A stretch of 64,000 nucleotides of DNA, from contig JAZAYU010000001.1 in assembly GCA_038501625.1 (NCBI GenBank), forward strand, positions 3,348,001 through 3,412,000, written 5' to 3'. Made by a program: the position numbers and the translations under genes. Below the pieces are notes generated by a model. It saw only the letters and a list, made by a program, of their open reading frames with translations. It had not been told where the DNA came from and ran no database searches. Within the stretch, counting starts at the first letter, position 1. Each line of letters opens with the position of its first letter. Positions 34,906-45,734 of the stretch are shown piece after piece. Source of the DNA: Corbicula japonica. Lineage: Eukaryota > Mollusca > Bivalvia > Venerida > Cyrenidae.

Positions 34906-35379
34906 AAACAATTGAGAAACCACGGTCTCTTGTCTAGCTTCGGTCCCTTAAGAGTCCTTAATTGTTAAAACTTTACCCAATATACACTAACTGTAACTTA
35001 CAATTCAGTACTCTTAACATTATAGTTGTTCCTTGCAATGTCTGGAACATTATGTTAAGTAATTGAATTTATTTACACTGTTGTAAAGGAGCTTACGGGA
35101 GATGAGGCCTGACATCTATTGGTACAAGACACTGACAAACAGCCGGAGGTTTCTGCTTTTTTCCCAAAACAGTGTGGGTTAATTTCAGTTTTTCCTCGGC
35201 GAGTCGACCACGTCCGTAGGCTTCTATATTTAAGCAAACATTTAGTTGCTCTTGTTGCTAATTCTTGTATTGTATACATCATGTAGTTAGGACTTCTAAT
35301 TATTACTTAATGTCCAATAATTTATTCATAATGTAATAACATTATTATAATTGATTTTAAAGATTATTCACTTGTATCT

Positions 35380-36130
35380 TCTCTTGTTTCAAAGAATCTT
35401 TGAAACATTTGAATCTTATAATATCTTGTTTCATAGAATCTTTCTAACATTTGAATCTTATATTATCTTGTTTCATAGAATCTTTGTAACATTTGAATCT
35501 TATATTATCTTGTTTCATAGAATCTTTGAAACATTTGAATCTTATATTATCTTGTTTCATAGAATCTTTGAAACATTTGAATCTTATATTATCTTGTTTC
35601 ATAGAATCTTTGAAACATTTGAATCTTATAATATCTTGTTTCATAGAATATTTGAAACATTTGAATCTTATATTATCTTGTTTCATAGAATCTTTGAAAC
35701 ATTTGAATCTTATATTATCTTGTTTCATAGAATCTTTGAAACATTTGAATCTTATATTATCTTGTTTCATAGAATCTTTGAAACATTTGAATCTTATATT
35801 ATCTTGTTTCATAGAATCTTTGAAACATTTGAATCTTATATTATCTTGTTTCATAGAATCTTTGAAACATTTGAATCTTATAATATCTTGTTTCATAGAA
35901 TATTTGAAACATTTGAATCTCATATTATCTTGTTTCATAGAATCTTTGAAACATTTGAATCTTATAATATCTTGTTTCATAGAATCTTTGTAACATTTGA
36001 ATCTTATAATATCTTGTTTCATAGAATCTTTGTAACATTTGAATCTTATAATATCTTGTTTCATAGAATCTTTGTAACATTTGAATCTTATATTATCTTG
36101 TTTCATAGAACCTTTGTAACATTTGAATCT
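35380..36130. repeat. 42-bp minisatellite, about 18 copies
   Basis: The unit is TTTCATAGAATCTTTGAAAC followed by ATTTGAATCTTATATTATCTTG (42 bp, 14 codons). Variants are AATATTTG for AATCTTTG, TTTGTAAC for TTTGAAAC, and ATAATATC for ATATTATC. Because the period is a multiple of three and the unit has few stops, frames of 263, 220 and 166 codons appear on both strands. I read these as by-products of the repeat, not genes. Confidence 0.9.
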
Positions 36131-36139
36131 TATATTATC

Positions 36140-36420
36140 TGAATATTAAATAATTTACTGCAAGCCTATAAATTTATTGTTTTTGTTTTTGTAAAGTTTG
36201 TATCTTTTATGATCTGAATATGAAATACAATTAACCGCAAGCTTAACATTTATTGTTTTTATTTTAGTATGATTTGTATATTTTATTATCTGGATATTAA
36301 ATACCATTTACTGCAAGCTTGACATTTATTGTTTTTATTTTTGTATAATTTGAATCTCTTATCTGAATATTAAATACAATTTACTGCAAGCTTATACTTT
36401 TATTGTTTTTAATTTTCCTT
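36140..36420. repeat. ~85-bp tandem repeat, three to four copies
   Basis: Repeated phrases are ATTAAATACAATTTACTGCA, AGCTTAACATTTATTG and TTTTTATTTTTGTATAATTT. It follows the 42-bp array directly. Confidence 0.7.
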
Positions 36421-36833
36421 TTAAATAAACAGACGCCTCGGTGATTATTAGTTTATCCGTTTCTGGATGAGCTTAAGGTACTGCGCCTTTCATCATTGAT
36501 TTGCAATAGACAAAAAAGAAAAATATAAAAAATCTCTCGAATGCTCTCTGTTTCGTCAGTTAAGTTTTGTTTTGGAGTTTTACTCAGAAACTGATCCAGA
36601 TCTCAGTGATCACTCTCCCACTCTAGTTATCTCCCGTCTTCGATGTCCATTACACTTAACAACTTTTCTAAGTATACACCTGCGTAATGGGGCATTACTG
36701 GCTTGATAATTGAACTATTGCTCCAAAACTTTCAATGAAACATGCAATAAATACTAACTGGTTTATCAGTAAAACAGTTTTCAAAATGACAGACAGCTGA
36801 CTCCTTACAATCATTTAGAGTACTATTATCATT

Positions 36834-37322
36834 GGACAAAGGTAAATTGGCAATGTTGACATTGGAGTGTGTAAACAAAGAATTAATATTTTTATCGTTG
36901 TTTAATACAAAGCGTGAAGCTCCCAATACTTGTCCTATTAGCAGAGTTGTCTCAGATGCACTCAATTTGAAATTCAATAACGCTGTTACAGGTTGTAGGT
37001 TCGAAACATGTTTTTTTATATTTATTATTATTTTTAAACAAAAATTATTTCCGCGATAAATTAAACTGAAGCAAATACATACAATACTTGAATATAACTG
37101 CAATAAAACTAAAACAAATCTAAATATTTCCTTAAAAGCAGTGTGTCAGTGTGAATCGAAACCGTGTCGAAAAACAGTTTGGCCTGTGCTAGCAGGACGC
37201 ACAAACCACTGTGCTATCGAGGCGATGTGTTATCAATTGGCAAAATAGTGCTTTTAACGCGTAAATTTGCCAAAACACGTGTTTATATTTTATTAATAAT
37301 TGTTAAACATCGCCAATTTAGA
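36834..37322. mobile_element. TIR element with two convergent tRNA-like modules, copy 2
   Basis: Homologous to 23158-23706 from GGACAAAGGTAAATTGGC at the left to CATCGCCAATTTA at the right. The + module is degraded (TAGCAGAGTTG as A-box, GGTTCGAAACA as B-box). The - module keeps CCTCGATAGCACAGTGGTTT and a B-box changed to GTTTCGATTC. It lies inside the Tc1-like shell, so it inserted after that element did. Confidence 0.75.
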
Positions 37323-37326
37323 TTGG

Positions 37327-37543
37327 TATTGTCCAACAATATTGACCTGGCACTCTTGCATTTGACCCCATATTCGTTAAGTTTCGTAAATGTTTCGATC
37401 GGTAGTCGGGCATCTATTCCAATACTCCACACATCACTGAGGTGTAAATTGAATAATATATCGATGTTTTCGCTGATACACGTGCTTGTTCAATGACCTT
37501 TACGAAAATTAATGAAGTGCCAGGTCAATATTGTTGGACAATA
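37327..37543. mobile_element. 213-bp MITE with TA target duplication
   Basis: The ends TTGTCCAACAATATTGACCT and the exact counterpart AGGTCAATATTGTTGGACAA bound 37329-37541, with TA on each side. The inverted repeat covers about 26 bp. It has no coding capacity, and the TA target suggests Tc1/mariner-type mobilisation. Confidence 0.85.
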
Positions 37544-38227
37544 CACATATAGGACCCACAGAATACAAATTCACAACAGTAAACAAAGGCGGATCCAGGA
37601 TTTGTAGTTAGGGGGGGGGGGGGGGCGGAAAATAAACAATCCGACTGGGGGTCCAGGGGGCCGTAAGGGCCCCCGGTGCGTCCAGGGCAAAGCCCTGGCC
37701 AGGGGTCCAGGGGGCCGGAGGCCCCCTGAAGCTCCTGTGTTTTAGTCATTTCTAAGGGATTCATGCACATTTCCAGAACCTCAAATATACTTTCCCAGGG
37801 TATACAATACAATGTACGAGAGCTCTAATCTACTGTGTGCTTAAGGTATGAATCAAACGGAGACAAAAATAGGATCTTTTGCACAATATATATTTTGAAT
37901 GTTTGCGTGTTTCCCACTTGGTGCATCCATGTTTGTTGACTCACTTTACTCAAAGGAAAAATATAAATGGAAGTAAGTGAAAGCGGGAATATTTAAAATA
38001 CAGAAACGTATTTTACTATAAACATGTAAACTGAATTCAAGCGAGAGGAAAAATATAGCAAACACGTAAACTTAGTTATCACTATCGCATTTTATGTTAG
38101 GTAGGGACGTAAAATTAAACAACCATTAATATACATCACTGTTTTCATAATTTAAAGCTTTAATTATTGACTGAACATTTTTAAAGCTTTTAATTAATTA
38201 TTGACTGAACATTTTACATGTTTGATA

Positions 38228-40675
38228 TTAGTCTGATAGTGGATTAAGCAGCAGCATCCTCCGTGGGTTTCTTCTTGCAAACATGTTAATCACGTCTTGA
38301 ATGTCAATTTCTATGTCCTTGTGGATAAACATCAGCGCTAGCGCATTAAATCTGTGAGCAACAGAATATGCAAGATGGTATATATGTTTGGGTACATAAG
38401 ATGGCAAACATCTTCATCAGCCAAAGTTGCCTGAATCGTATCTGGCTGCACGTCTTTAGAAGACCATAGTCGTTGCCACAGATTAAGTTCTTGACGGAAT
38501 CTATTTGGCGCTGGAAAATCATCGTTGAAGTATTTCAAGAGGGTGTTGGCTGTTTCGTCATTGATCATAGAATGATGCTTGGGTATTAAAATAAGGGCCT
38601 GTACTACCTCCTTGGAGAGACCGGAAAACCACATACTAACTTGACTTAGCAATGAATCGACGAATGGTAGGTATACAGCCCTGTGGAAATACTCTTTTGG
38701 AGTGGACGACGGAACGTTACTTCGTTGGGTCTGCTGTCCACATCTTCTAGGTGGTTCAAGGGAAGTATTCGTAGTTGAAGCCATTTTTGTTGCATTATCA
38801 AACACGGTGTCAAATTCAGCTTCGTCATTCCTGAGGTCATGTATAGTACTCTTGACATTTTCAATCATATCATATGCTTTGATGATATCTAATGCTGACC
38901 CTTGAAGTTTAGTGCTGATACCGCGGAAGTAACCAAAGTAATTCCGGACTGTTTGGAAGCATACGATGAAGGTCGGGTCGGTTATCTTCTTAAGCAGCCC
39001 ATTTGCTTCAGCAACAGCTTTTGCGTCCCATCCCGACTCCAATGCTGATATAGCTTCAAGACAGATCACTAGGGCCTCATACATTTGTTCAAAATCCTCA
39101 GCTTCTCGGTATCATCACGTGTCTGGTTCACTTCGGCTATCGCACTTTCGAGCCTTCGACTTCGTTTTGGGGAATACTTAAAGAACAATCCTAGTTTTTT
39201 CAAACAGTCGAGCATAATGTGAACTTCCTTCACTTGACAACTGTGACAAAGAACTAAATTTAGATCATGGCTAGAACAATAGTGATACACAGCTTTAGGG
39301 TATTTCTCTGTTATCAATGCAGTACATCCTTTGATTCGCCCTGCCATATTGCCTGCACCGTCCATAGTCTGTGAACGGCACTTAATGAGGTCAAGACCCA
39401 CTTTCGAGATGGATTTAATTATTTTATCCGCGATTGCAGCACCACTGATTTCTTCACAAGCTACAAATTCTAGTAGCCTCTCAACTGGTTTTGATTCATC
39501 GGTATACCTCAAAACAATTCCAAGTTGTTCCCAGTTATTAACATCAGTGACTTCGTCACACTGAAATCCAAAATATGGACCGATAGTTTGTGACCTGACT
39601 TTATCAACAATTTTCTTTTGAATGAATGCCTTTATACAAAATAATAATTCATTCTAACTTGTTTTGGATATGTAAGTTGCAGTTTTAGCGCATGTAGACA
39701 GGTGTTCTTGGAGAACTTCGTCACCAGCATCTACCCGAAACTTCAATAACTCTTTGAAATTACCCTTATTTAAACTAGAAGATGTTTCATCGTCTCTATG
39801 TGACCGAAGTGCGATACCTTGCCTCCCACAAAATATCAAACTTTTAATTATTGATTCCAGAATAATACGATTTCTGGTTACTGTTTGAGGACTCTCCGTG
39901 TTCAATGAAGCATCAATACGCCTGGATGGGTCTTTGTGTGTTTTCTTGAAGCTTTCGAGTTTTTTCATCGAATTCAAATGATATTCATGAGTTGCATGTA
40001 ATCCAATGTCAGATACAGCGTCTTTCCAGTGAGTGTAGGGTTCTGTTATCAACTTCTTAGCACGTCGGTGGGACGTGTCAGGGAACATAACACAAGCTAG
40101 ACAATATATCCCGTCGTCTTCCTTTGAATATGATATAAAACTGAATGTCTTGAACCATTCTCGTTTGCAGTATCGTTTCATTTGACCAGTTTTGGATCGT
40201 TTATCTTTATACACTTTAGCAGGAAAGATGAATTTTTTTTTCTGGCTCTCTTTGCATAATAAGGTCAAACTTCATGCCATCTGATAATGTGGCAGAATCG
40301 TAGAACTTAATATCGAGTGTTGGCACTTGTCCACTATCAATATCCATTGACTGGGGAACCGAAGTGGTGTCTGTAGGGGGTTGGGCATCTGGAGATGTGT
40401 CTGTAGGAGGTTGGGTATCTGAAGAGGTGTCTGTAGTGGGTTGGATATCTGAAGATATGTCTGTAGAGGGTCGTATCATATTAGGAGATGCGTCACAATA
40501 GGGTTGATTTTCACTTGTACATGATGTGTCACAAGAGCGTTGAGAAGCAGCAGCTGTGTCACTTGGCGGTTGAGCATCTAACAGAATGTCTTCAGAGGTT
40601 TCATTATAAGTCGATACGTCAGAAGGTCTATCTGAATGAGTGGAAGTCTGGCTTAACGGTACAGCAAAAAAACAT
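38228..40675 (-). pseudogene. hAT-like transposase with TTF-type zinc finger (decayed)
   Basis: The acceptor TTTTTTTTTTCCAG (to 40676) and phase join this exon in frame to 41250-41840. First comes a low-complexity linker of DTQPPTDTS-type repeats. Then a TTF-type zinc finger region (KRYCKREWFKTFSFISYS, GIYCLACVMF), the hAT core (GPYFGFQCDEVTDVNNWEQL, SQTMDGAGNMAG, YHYCSSHDLNLVL) and a C-terminal tail with NALALMFIHKDIEID and FARRNPRRM. Defects: a frame shift in the A9 run at about 40235-40243; an in-frame TAG at about 39655; a deletion with frame shift near 39085-39100, where the usual TRW segment is missing; and another near 38345, removing the ERxFS dimerisation core. The copy cannot encode a full transposase. 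It resembles the ZMYM1/THAP12-like hAT branch. Confidence 0.85.
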
Positions 40676-41132
40676 CTGGAAAAAAAAAACAATGGTGTAT
40701 GAGTTACTTGGTAATGTCGCATTGAAATTTTCGAAATATCGAAATAATAGTCAGACCTTGTCAAGAACCATGCATTTTGAGTTAATGAGTTTTAAATAAG
40801 AACAGTTCTCCAAGGATAGTAGTGCACAGGGCTATTTTCAACGTTGTATTATCATATGATAATTTAGTTTTTGATAACGTAATCTGTAACCTAAGATAAT
40901 AAATACTACATTACAAGTTGAGGCGCAATATGACTAACTTACACGAAGAGGGAACAATTTCACGTGGCGAAGATTATATGGAGCGGACAAAAAATATCCT
41001 AGGCACAAACTTATAACCTGCAAGTGTGACCTTGACCTTGAGCCGCCATGGCTGGCTCATATGTTCTGCACATCCAATTTTCATGAAAATCCTTCAATGT
41101 ATATAGGAGATAGAGCGGACACGAAATTTTAC

Positions 41133-41217
41133 GGACGGACAGACAGACAGGCAGGCAGGCAGAGGCAGGCAGGCAGGCAGGCTGGCGGGCGGGCGGGCGG
41201 ACGGACGGACGGACGAA
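41133..41217. repeat. Tetranucleotide run (GGAC/AGAC/AGGC/GGGC)
   Basis: An imperfect 4-bp repeat changes phase from CAGA to CAGG to CGGG to CGGA. It lies in the intron between the peptidase-like exon and the transposase exon. Confidence 0.9.
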
Positions 41218-41249
41218 GGTCATTCCTATTATTCAATATTAAATATTAC

Positions 41250-41840
41250 CTCTCTGTGATTGTGACAGCTGTTACTTCGAATGGTATATCCATGGTTGTG
41301 GAGATTGAATTGGCAAGATCACCCACGTACTTCGACACCTCGTGTATTGAACTGATCTGGAGTACAACTGCTTTTCCAATTGATGAGCACATGCCGCTAT
41401 CGTTGCGGCTATGCGAATCAAACACACAGAAAGAGTTATCAATTGCTTTAATTGCGATTGAGGTTCCTGGTGAATTGCCCAGTGTAAAAATACACATATT
41501 TGTTTCTTCAAAACATCTTTTTAACGCGGAGTTTACACAGTATGTCAATGCCTCAGTATCGTCTGAATTCTGAGAAACAAGTCCACTTCTTGACTCATGA
41601 AATGACATATTAAATGTCTTGCTGAAAACGGAAACATACGAAGGAAGTTCGTTTATACTCATCCCGCTTACATTCGAGCCTATCATATTAAACAGTTCAG
41701 TTCCTGCATAAAGCAACTCATCAACTTCTGCAGTCCTTTTAGGAATATCATTTTTGCATAAAAATGAAACCGCCACACAGATACACTGACTTCCACCTGT
41801 GACGATGTCACCTTGATGTAGACTACCTTTGCAAACAAGT
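41250..41840 (-). CDS. Cysteine-peptidase-like exon carried by the hAT-like element
   Basis: The acceptor AAATTTTCAG precedes 41840 and the donor GGTAATA follows 41250, with two bases left over. The next exon at 40675 supplies one base and the frame continues. About 196 codons are open without interruption. The opening LHQGDIVTGGSQCICVAVSF has the pattern of a catalytic-cysteine helix (Q-C followed by a hydrophobic helix). Further on come VDELLYAGTELF, a short INELPSY and, near the end, FCVFDSHSRNDSGM, where D and H could complete a triad. This combination is what I associate with the herpesvirus-tegument-type USP/deneddylase fold (peptidase C76) and its eukaryotic relatives. That family call is from memory of the motif order and unconfirmed. 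The exon is intact, in contrast to the decayed transposase exon. Confidence 0.5.
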
Positions 41841-41957
41841 CTGAAAATTTAAAAAAAAGCTAAGTTACTAATCATTTGACCTTAATTTTTTTCACTGGAC
41901 AGACAGATGTACAGACGAATTGACAGACAGATCATTACATGTCTCCCATATCTATTT

Positions 41958-42100
41958 AAGGAATGATTCTTATTTTGGTGCGGTTCATGCAGATTGGACG
42001 TGCACGCGAGAGCTGGCAAATCCATAAATTTGGTAAATTTGCCAGCTCACGCGTGCACGTCCAATCTGCATGAACCGGACCAACATATGAATCATTCCTT
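41958..42100. repeat. Hairpin, ~60-bp arms
   Basis: The left arm starts AAGGAATGATTCTTATTTTG and includes CATGCAGATTGGACGTGCAC. The right arm is the reverse complement with a few changes, and the loop is about 15 bases. It may be a small MITE inside the hAT element or a structured terminal region of it. Confidence 0.8.
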
Positions 42101-42310
42101 ATATTTACATTTAATTCATTGTTTTCTTTAAATAAACTTAAGTCGAACGCTTTCAAAACTTAGTATTAAGTGAAAAGGGGGAGTAATACGTGGGAGTTTT
42201 CAATAGTAACAGCCATGACGTTACTGACGTCATTACGGGTCATGCGGTTCATGCAAAATGAACCGAATTTTTTTAAACGAAGAAACCAATAGGAATGTAA
42301 ATATATTTGT

Positions 42311-42596
42311 CACAGGAGCACGGAGTCAAGATCGCGTCCGTTCGACCTTCCGTCGGTTTAATTTATTAGAGTTATATATAGTATTTCATATTCTAAACGA
42401 ATTTATAAAAACTCACTTTTTCTTAAAAACTTTACGTCTTAATTATATTAGTGTGTAATATATTATTAGTTGTAAAGTTTTTAAGAAAAAGTGAGTTTTT
42501 ATAAATTCGTTTAGAATATGAAATACTATATATAACTCTAATAAATTAAACCGACGGAAGGTCGAACGGACGCGATCTTGACTCCGTGCTCCTGTG
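42311..42596. mobile_element. Perfect 125-bp-arm foldback
   Basis: Arms 42311-42435 and 42472-42596 are exact reverse complements over 125 bases, with a 36-base loop. The outer ends are CACAGGAGCACGGAGTC. No target duplication was found next to it. Such a perfect stem implies recent formation or insertion. Confidence 0.9.
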
Positions 42597-43054
42597 CTTC
42601 TGACGTTTCGGCGCGTCCATTGTTGTTGACAATTCTAATCAACCCAAAGATAGAATAAAATACGGAAAATTCAAAGGAAAAAGTTGAAACGCAAAGTTTG
42701 AAGGTCGAATCAATTTCAGTAGATTGTAGATTAGATCACGATGTTTTGTAAAGCATCTAAATATATCATATAATTTTTTAAACAGCCGTTGGATCATGTT
42801 AAAATCTAACAAAAATTGAGAAGGAATTGTTTGTGAATTGTTTGTGAATTGTTCATTATGTCATTGTATTAGTGTACTCCTAGTCTCGAAACGTATTGCA
42901 CGCGTAGCGTGCGAAAATTTTTTGACATTTATATATATTTTCCTATATATATATCATATTTCTTTACAGAGAAAAAAACTTTGCTTGGGCAATTTTAGGG
43001 GGGGGGGGGGGCGTACGCCGGGTCCGCCCCCCCCCCCTGGATCCGCCTATGGTA

Positions 43055-43404
43055 AATAAAGAGTATGACCACCAACAGCGAGTATAACTGCAAGACACAT
43101 TGATCTCATAAAGCTTATACAGTGCTGAATGACTTCTTTAGGGAATCTTAAGTCCATTCCTAAAGAAGCCCATTTTCAAGTTGCATGGTTGTTCCCTCCT
43201 CTTTTCTACGCCTCTTCCAAGATCACACAACCGATTTTCAATTAGATTTAGATCCGGAGATCTAGCGCAACATGGAAATAATCTGACGTTGTTCACCGAA
43301 CGATGACACGGTGCACCATAATGCATAAACTGCATAGCATGCATCTTTGTGCTTGAAGATGTGGAAGGACAACCGGAACAAGACTTGTCGCTGATATAAT
43401 TCAA
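43055..43404 (-). pseudogene. Tc1-like transposase C-terminal fragment
   Basis: The reverse strand reads FMHYGAPCHRSVNNVRLF, then CARSPDLNLIENRLCDLGR and VEKRREQPCNL. After a one-base shift near 43140-43155 it continues FPKEVIQHCISF and AVILAVGGHTLYL. This is the order of the second and third catalytic acidic blocks and the C-terminal GGHTxY of Tc1 transposases. The catalytic DGAPCH aspartate is Tyr here. The reading stops at 43055 because the hAT-like element begins at 43051. The N-terminal DNA-binding half is absent. Confidence 0.8.
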
Positions 43405-44167
43405 AATTTCAGTTCCATTGGATTAAAACTGCTACAGTACTCTTGTGCAGTGACACACCAGCATTATAACTGATCACCCATGATAAAAAAAATCCGCTTC
43501 AACACTATTTTCGCGATTTAACCTTTCATCGCTGAAGGTGGCCATATGCGTCAATAACTGATAATGTGAATTTGTTTTCTATGGGTGTCAGTATTCTAAA
43601 TGATTGTGAGCAGTCAGTTGCCTGTCATTTTGAATAATGTTTTACTGATAATTATGTAACTTGCATGTTTTATTGAAAGTTTTAGAACAATAGCTCAATT
43701 ATCAAGCCAGTAATGCCCTAGTACGCAGGTGTATACTTAGAAAAGTTGTTAAGTGTACATGGCCGCAGAATACTTATGTGTATATGCAGAAGTGCCCAAA
43801 ACAGTCGTACAGTATTTAATTTGTAACTGTCAAAACTAGACTGGATCCCGTCCCTTTTTCTGCAACACAGTTTTATTTTCTCTTGTCAACACAGTCAAAT
43901 CATTTTCCAGTTTTACCTTCATAAAGCTCGCAGTATATAGATACGGCTGTCAAGTAAAAAAACTTCATGATTCTAGTCTTCATTGTGTCCTCAATCATTC
44001 GTGAAAATGGACCGGTATGAGCTGCAAATATTTCAGTTATGTTTCTGAGTCTAATAATGTTTATTAACACTCGACAGATATTATCGTGTGCGAAAATTAA
44101 CTAGGAGAAAAAGTGGTTATAAAAAAGCAAATAGTTTTGAATTTGAGGAAGCACTAAGCGCATCAGG

Positions 44168-44345
44168 CTTTAAGATTATAAAACTGACAGTGAAAACCAG
44201 TCTGGTCGCCATTTCAGCCAATCTGATGCTTTTCCACTAGTCTCAAACCTCAAGGATCTGATTGGCGTATGACCAGTCGCCATTTCAGCCAATCAGATCC
44301 TTGAGATTTGAGACTGGTTTTCAACCTTAGTTTTATAACCGTCAG
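44168..44345. mobile_element. Palindromic MITE, family A (full copy)
   Basis: It contains two copies of GTCGCCATTTCAGCCAAT and the arm AGATCCTTGAGATTTGAGAC, with ends ATTATAAAACTGACAG and TTAGTTTTATAACCGTCA. Confidence 0.75.
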
Positions 44346-44525
44346 CACTGGATAAAGTCATTAGATTTCATTACTTGCACAGGGGATGGGAATAAGTCAA
44401 ATGAGTTGTCAGTTGAAAAGTTTGTCAATTATTTACAGATTTAACTTTGCTGATCAGAATGTAAATTTTTCATAAAAGGTTGTAAAATGCAAGTAAGATA
44501 GAAACCAGTTATTTAATACAAACAG

Positions 44526-44765
44526 TGTTCACCCTTTACTTCATATACACAGGTTTTATTGCATTTACCTGCTATGTAGATCCATATCAGCAGGTATATC
44601 CATGCCATCTGATCTGGGTCTACACTGGCGGCTTCTTGGTCAGAATAACAAAATGGATCTAAAAGGAAACAGTGTAGATACTGATGGGACTGCATGAATG
44701 TGCTGGCTGATCTGGATCTACACTGTTTGCTAACACAATAAAGGCCTATTAATGGAGTAATGATT
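44526..44765. mobile_element. Family B MITE (diverged copy)
   Basis: It contains CACCCTTTACTTCATATACA, TAGATCCATATCAGCAGG, CTGATCTGGATCTACACTG and a terminal TATTAATGGAGTAATG. Core motifs are kept and the ends have drifted. Confidence 0.65.
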
Positions 44766-44934
44766 AGCAAATATTTGTTCTACTTCTGTGTACGACGCTT
44801 TTACACCAGAGAACACTGCTAAAGATCTGTTCCATTCTGCTAACAAACATGTGTCCAGCTGTTACAGTTCATAAACTCCTTATTTTGGATGTTTAATACT
44901 TAATTACACATAATTTTATACATGTTTTCTCGCA

Positions 44935-45190
44935 GGTCAAAACAATGTAGATCCAGATCAGCTGGCGCATTCATGCTGTCTGATCAGTATCTGCACTTTT
45001 AGGTCAGAAATAGAGTAAAAAATAAAAAAGGGAATAGTGTAGATGCTGATCAAATGACATGGCTGATCTAAATCTACACTGTTACCCCATGCCATTTAGA
45101 GGCCCACATGGAAGATTGGGAAACCAAATGTGTAGCCTCGTTAAATAAAGACTTTACTTACTTACCTACTTACTTACTTACTTACTTGCC
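44935..45190. mobile_element. Family B MITE remnant joined to a TTAC-repeat tail
   Basis: AATGTAGATCCAGATCAGC and CTGATCTAAATCTACACTG mark the MITE (to about 45085). It is followed by TTAAATAAAGACTTTACTTA and a (TTAC)n run at about 45145-45187, a tail suggestive of a retroposed element. Confidence 0.6.
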
Positions 45191-45734
45191 ATAAAGGCAT
45201 ACTCATAAATATATATGAAGGAAAGGGTTATTTAGATCGAAGATGCTTTTTTAAGATTTTGAAAACTATTTTTGTTGTGGGTCCCATTTATGATGTTTTT
45301 AAAATTTGGCAGCCATTTTGTGCCTTTAAGTTTACATAATCACAATAAACATAACATATATATTTTTAATTATTATTTATAATTGCATGGTACTTGGCTA
45401 TTGTAAGTGCTTTTAATTTGCTTTTGATATACGTTTTGTATCCACCTTTGTTTCAGATCCTATACATGATATTTTAGGGTTTATTGCAGATTTGTTGTAT
45501 CTGCTTCTAAGTTTTTGTAAATATATCATTTTGGTGACAAAACTCTGGATTTGTGACCTCTGTCATTTTAGTCTACTTTTCTCCCATCAGTATATTTCTT
45601 TTTTGCTAAACAGTCTGTAAAGTGCACTGTATGAACAATAAGTATATTCACTTAAAGAAAAGTATGCATTTAGAAAAATCTGTGTTTTAAATAATATAAA
45701 GATTACATGAACTTCACAACATGTGGAATCAAAA

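Larger units (their letters stand above)
37584..43051 (-). mobile_element. hAT-like transposon, 5.5 kb, GGCGGATCCAGG termini
   Basis: The left end reads CAAAGGCGGATCCAGG followed by a G-run. The right end is the inverse: a C-run, CCTGGATCCGCC, TATG. The flanks are GTAAACAA/GTAAATAA, a 7-of-8 match that sits a few bases out of register, which is compatible with an eroded 8-bp hAT duplication. It interrupts the C-terminal end of the Tc1-like transposase. The interior holds a two-exon - strand gene (peptidase-like exon 41250-41840; transposase 38228-40675), a GGMR tetranucleotide run at 41133-41217 and two long hairpins (41958-42100, 42311-42596). Confidence 0.8.
36651..43757. mobile_element. 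Tc1-like element (outer shell of a nested TE cluster)
   Basis: The element proper is 36653-43755. It is flanked by TA on both sides and ends in CACTTAACAACTTTTC and its reverse complement. The inverted repeats extend about 175 bp (36653-36828 and about 43580-43755) with clear but imperfect identity. The TA duplication, CACT-type ends and the Tc1-type transposase fragment at 43055-43404 all fit the Tc1/mariner superfamily. About 6.2 kb of the interior comes from later insertions: the tRNA-module element (36834-37322), a 213-bp MITE (37329-37541) and a hAT-like element (37584-43051). Confidence 0.85.

Noticed and set aside
35351..36142. 263-codon frame (FHRIFETFESYIIL repeats)
   Set aside because: A by-product of the 42-bp repeat; a comparable frame exists on the other strand.
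38646..39564. Plus-strand frames of 67-77 codons within the transposase region
   Set aside because: Antisense shadows of the hAT transposase, which has recognisable family motifs on the minus strand.
41011..41223. Frames with RQAGRQ or PACLPASACLPV strings
   Set aside because: They translate the tetranucleotide repeat in the hAT-like element's intron.
37584..43051. A viral origin for the peptidase-like exon
   Set aside because: The motif order recalls a herpesvirus-type peptidase domain, but no capsid, polymerase or other viral gene is present, and the exon is spliced to a hAT transposase within transposon ends.
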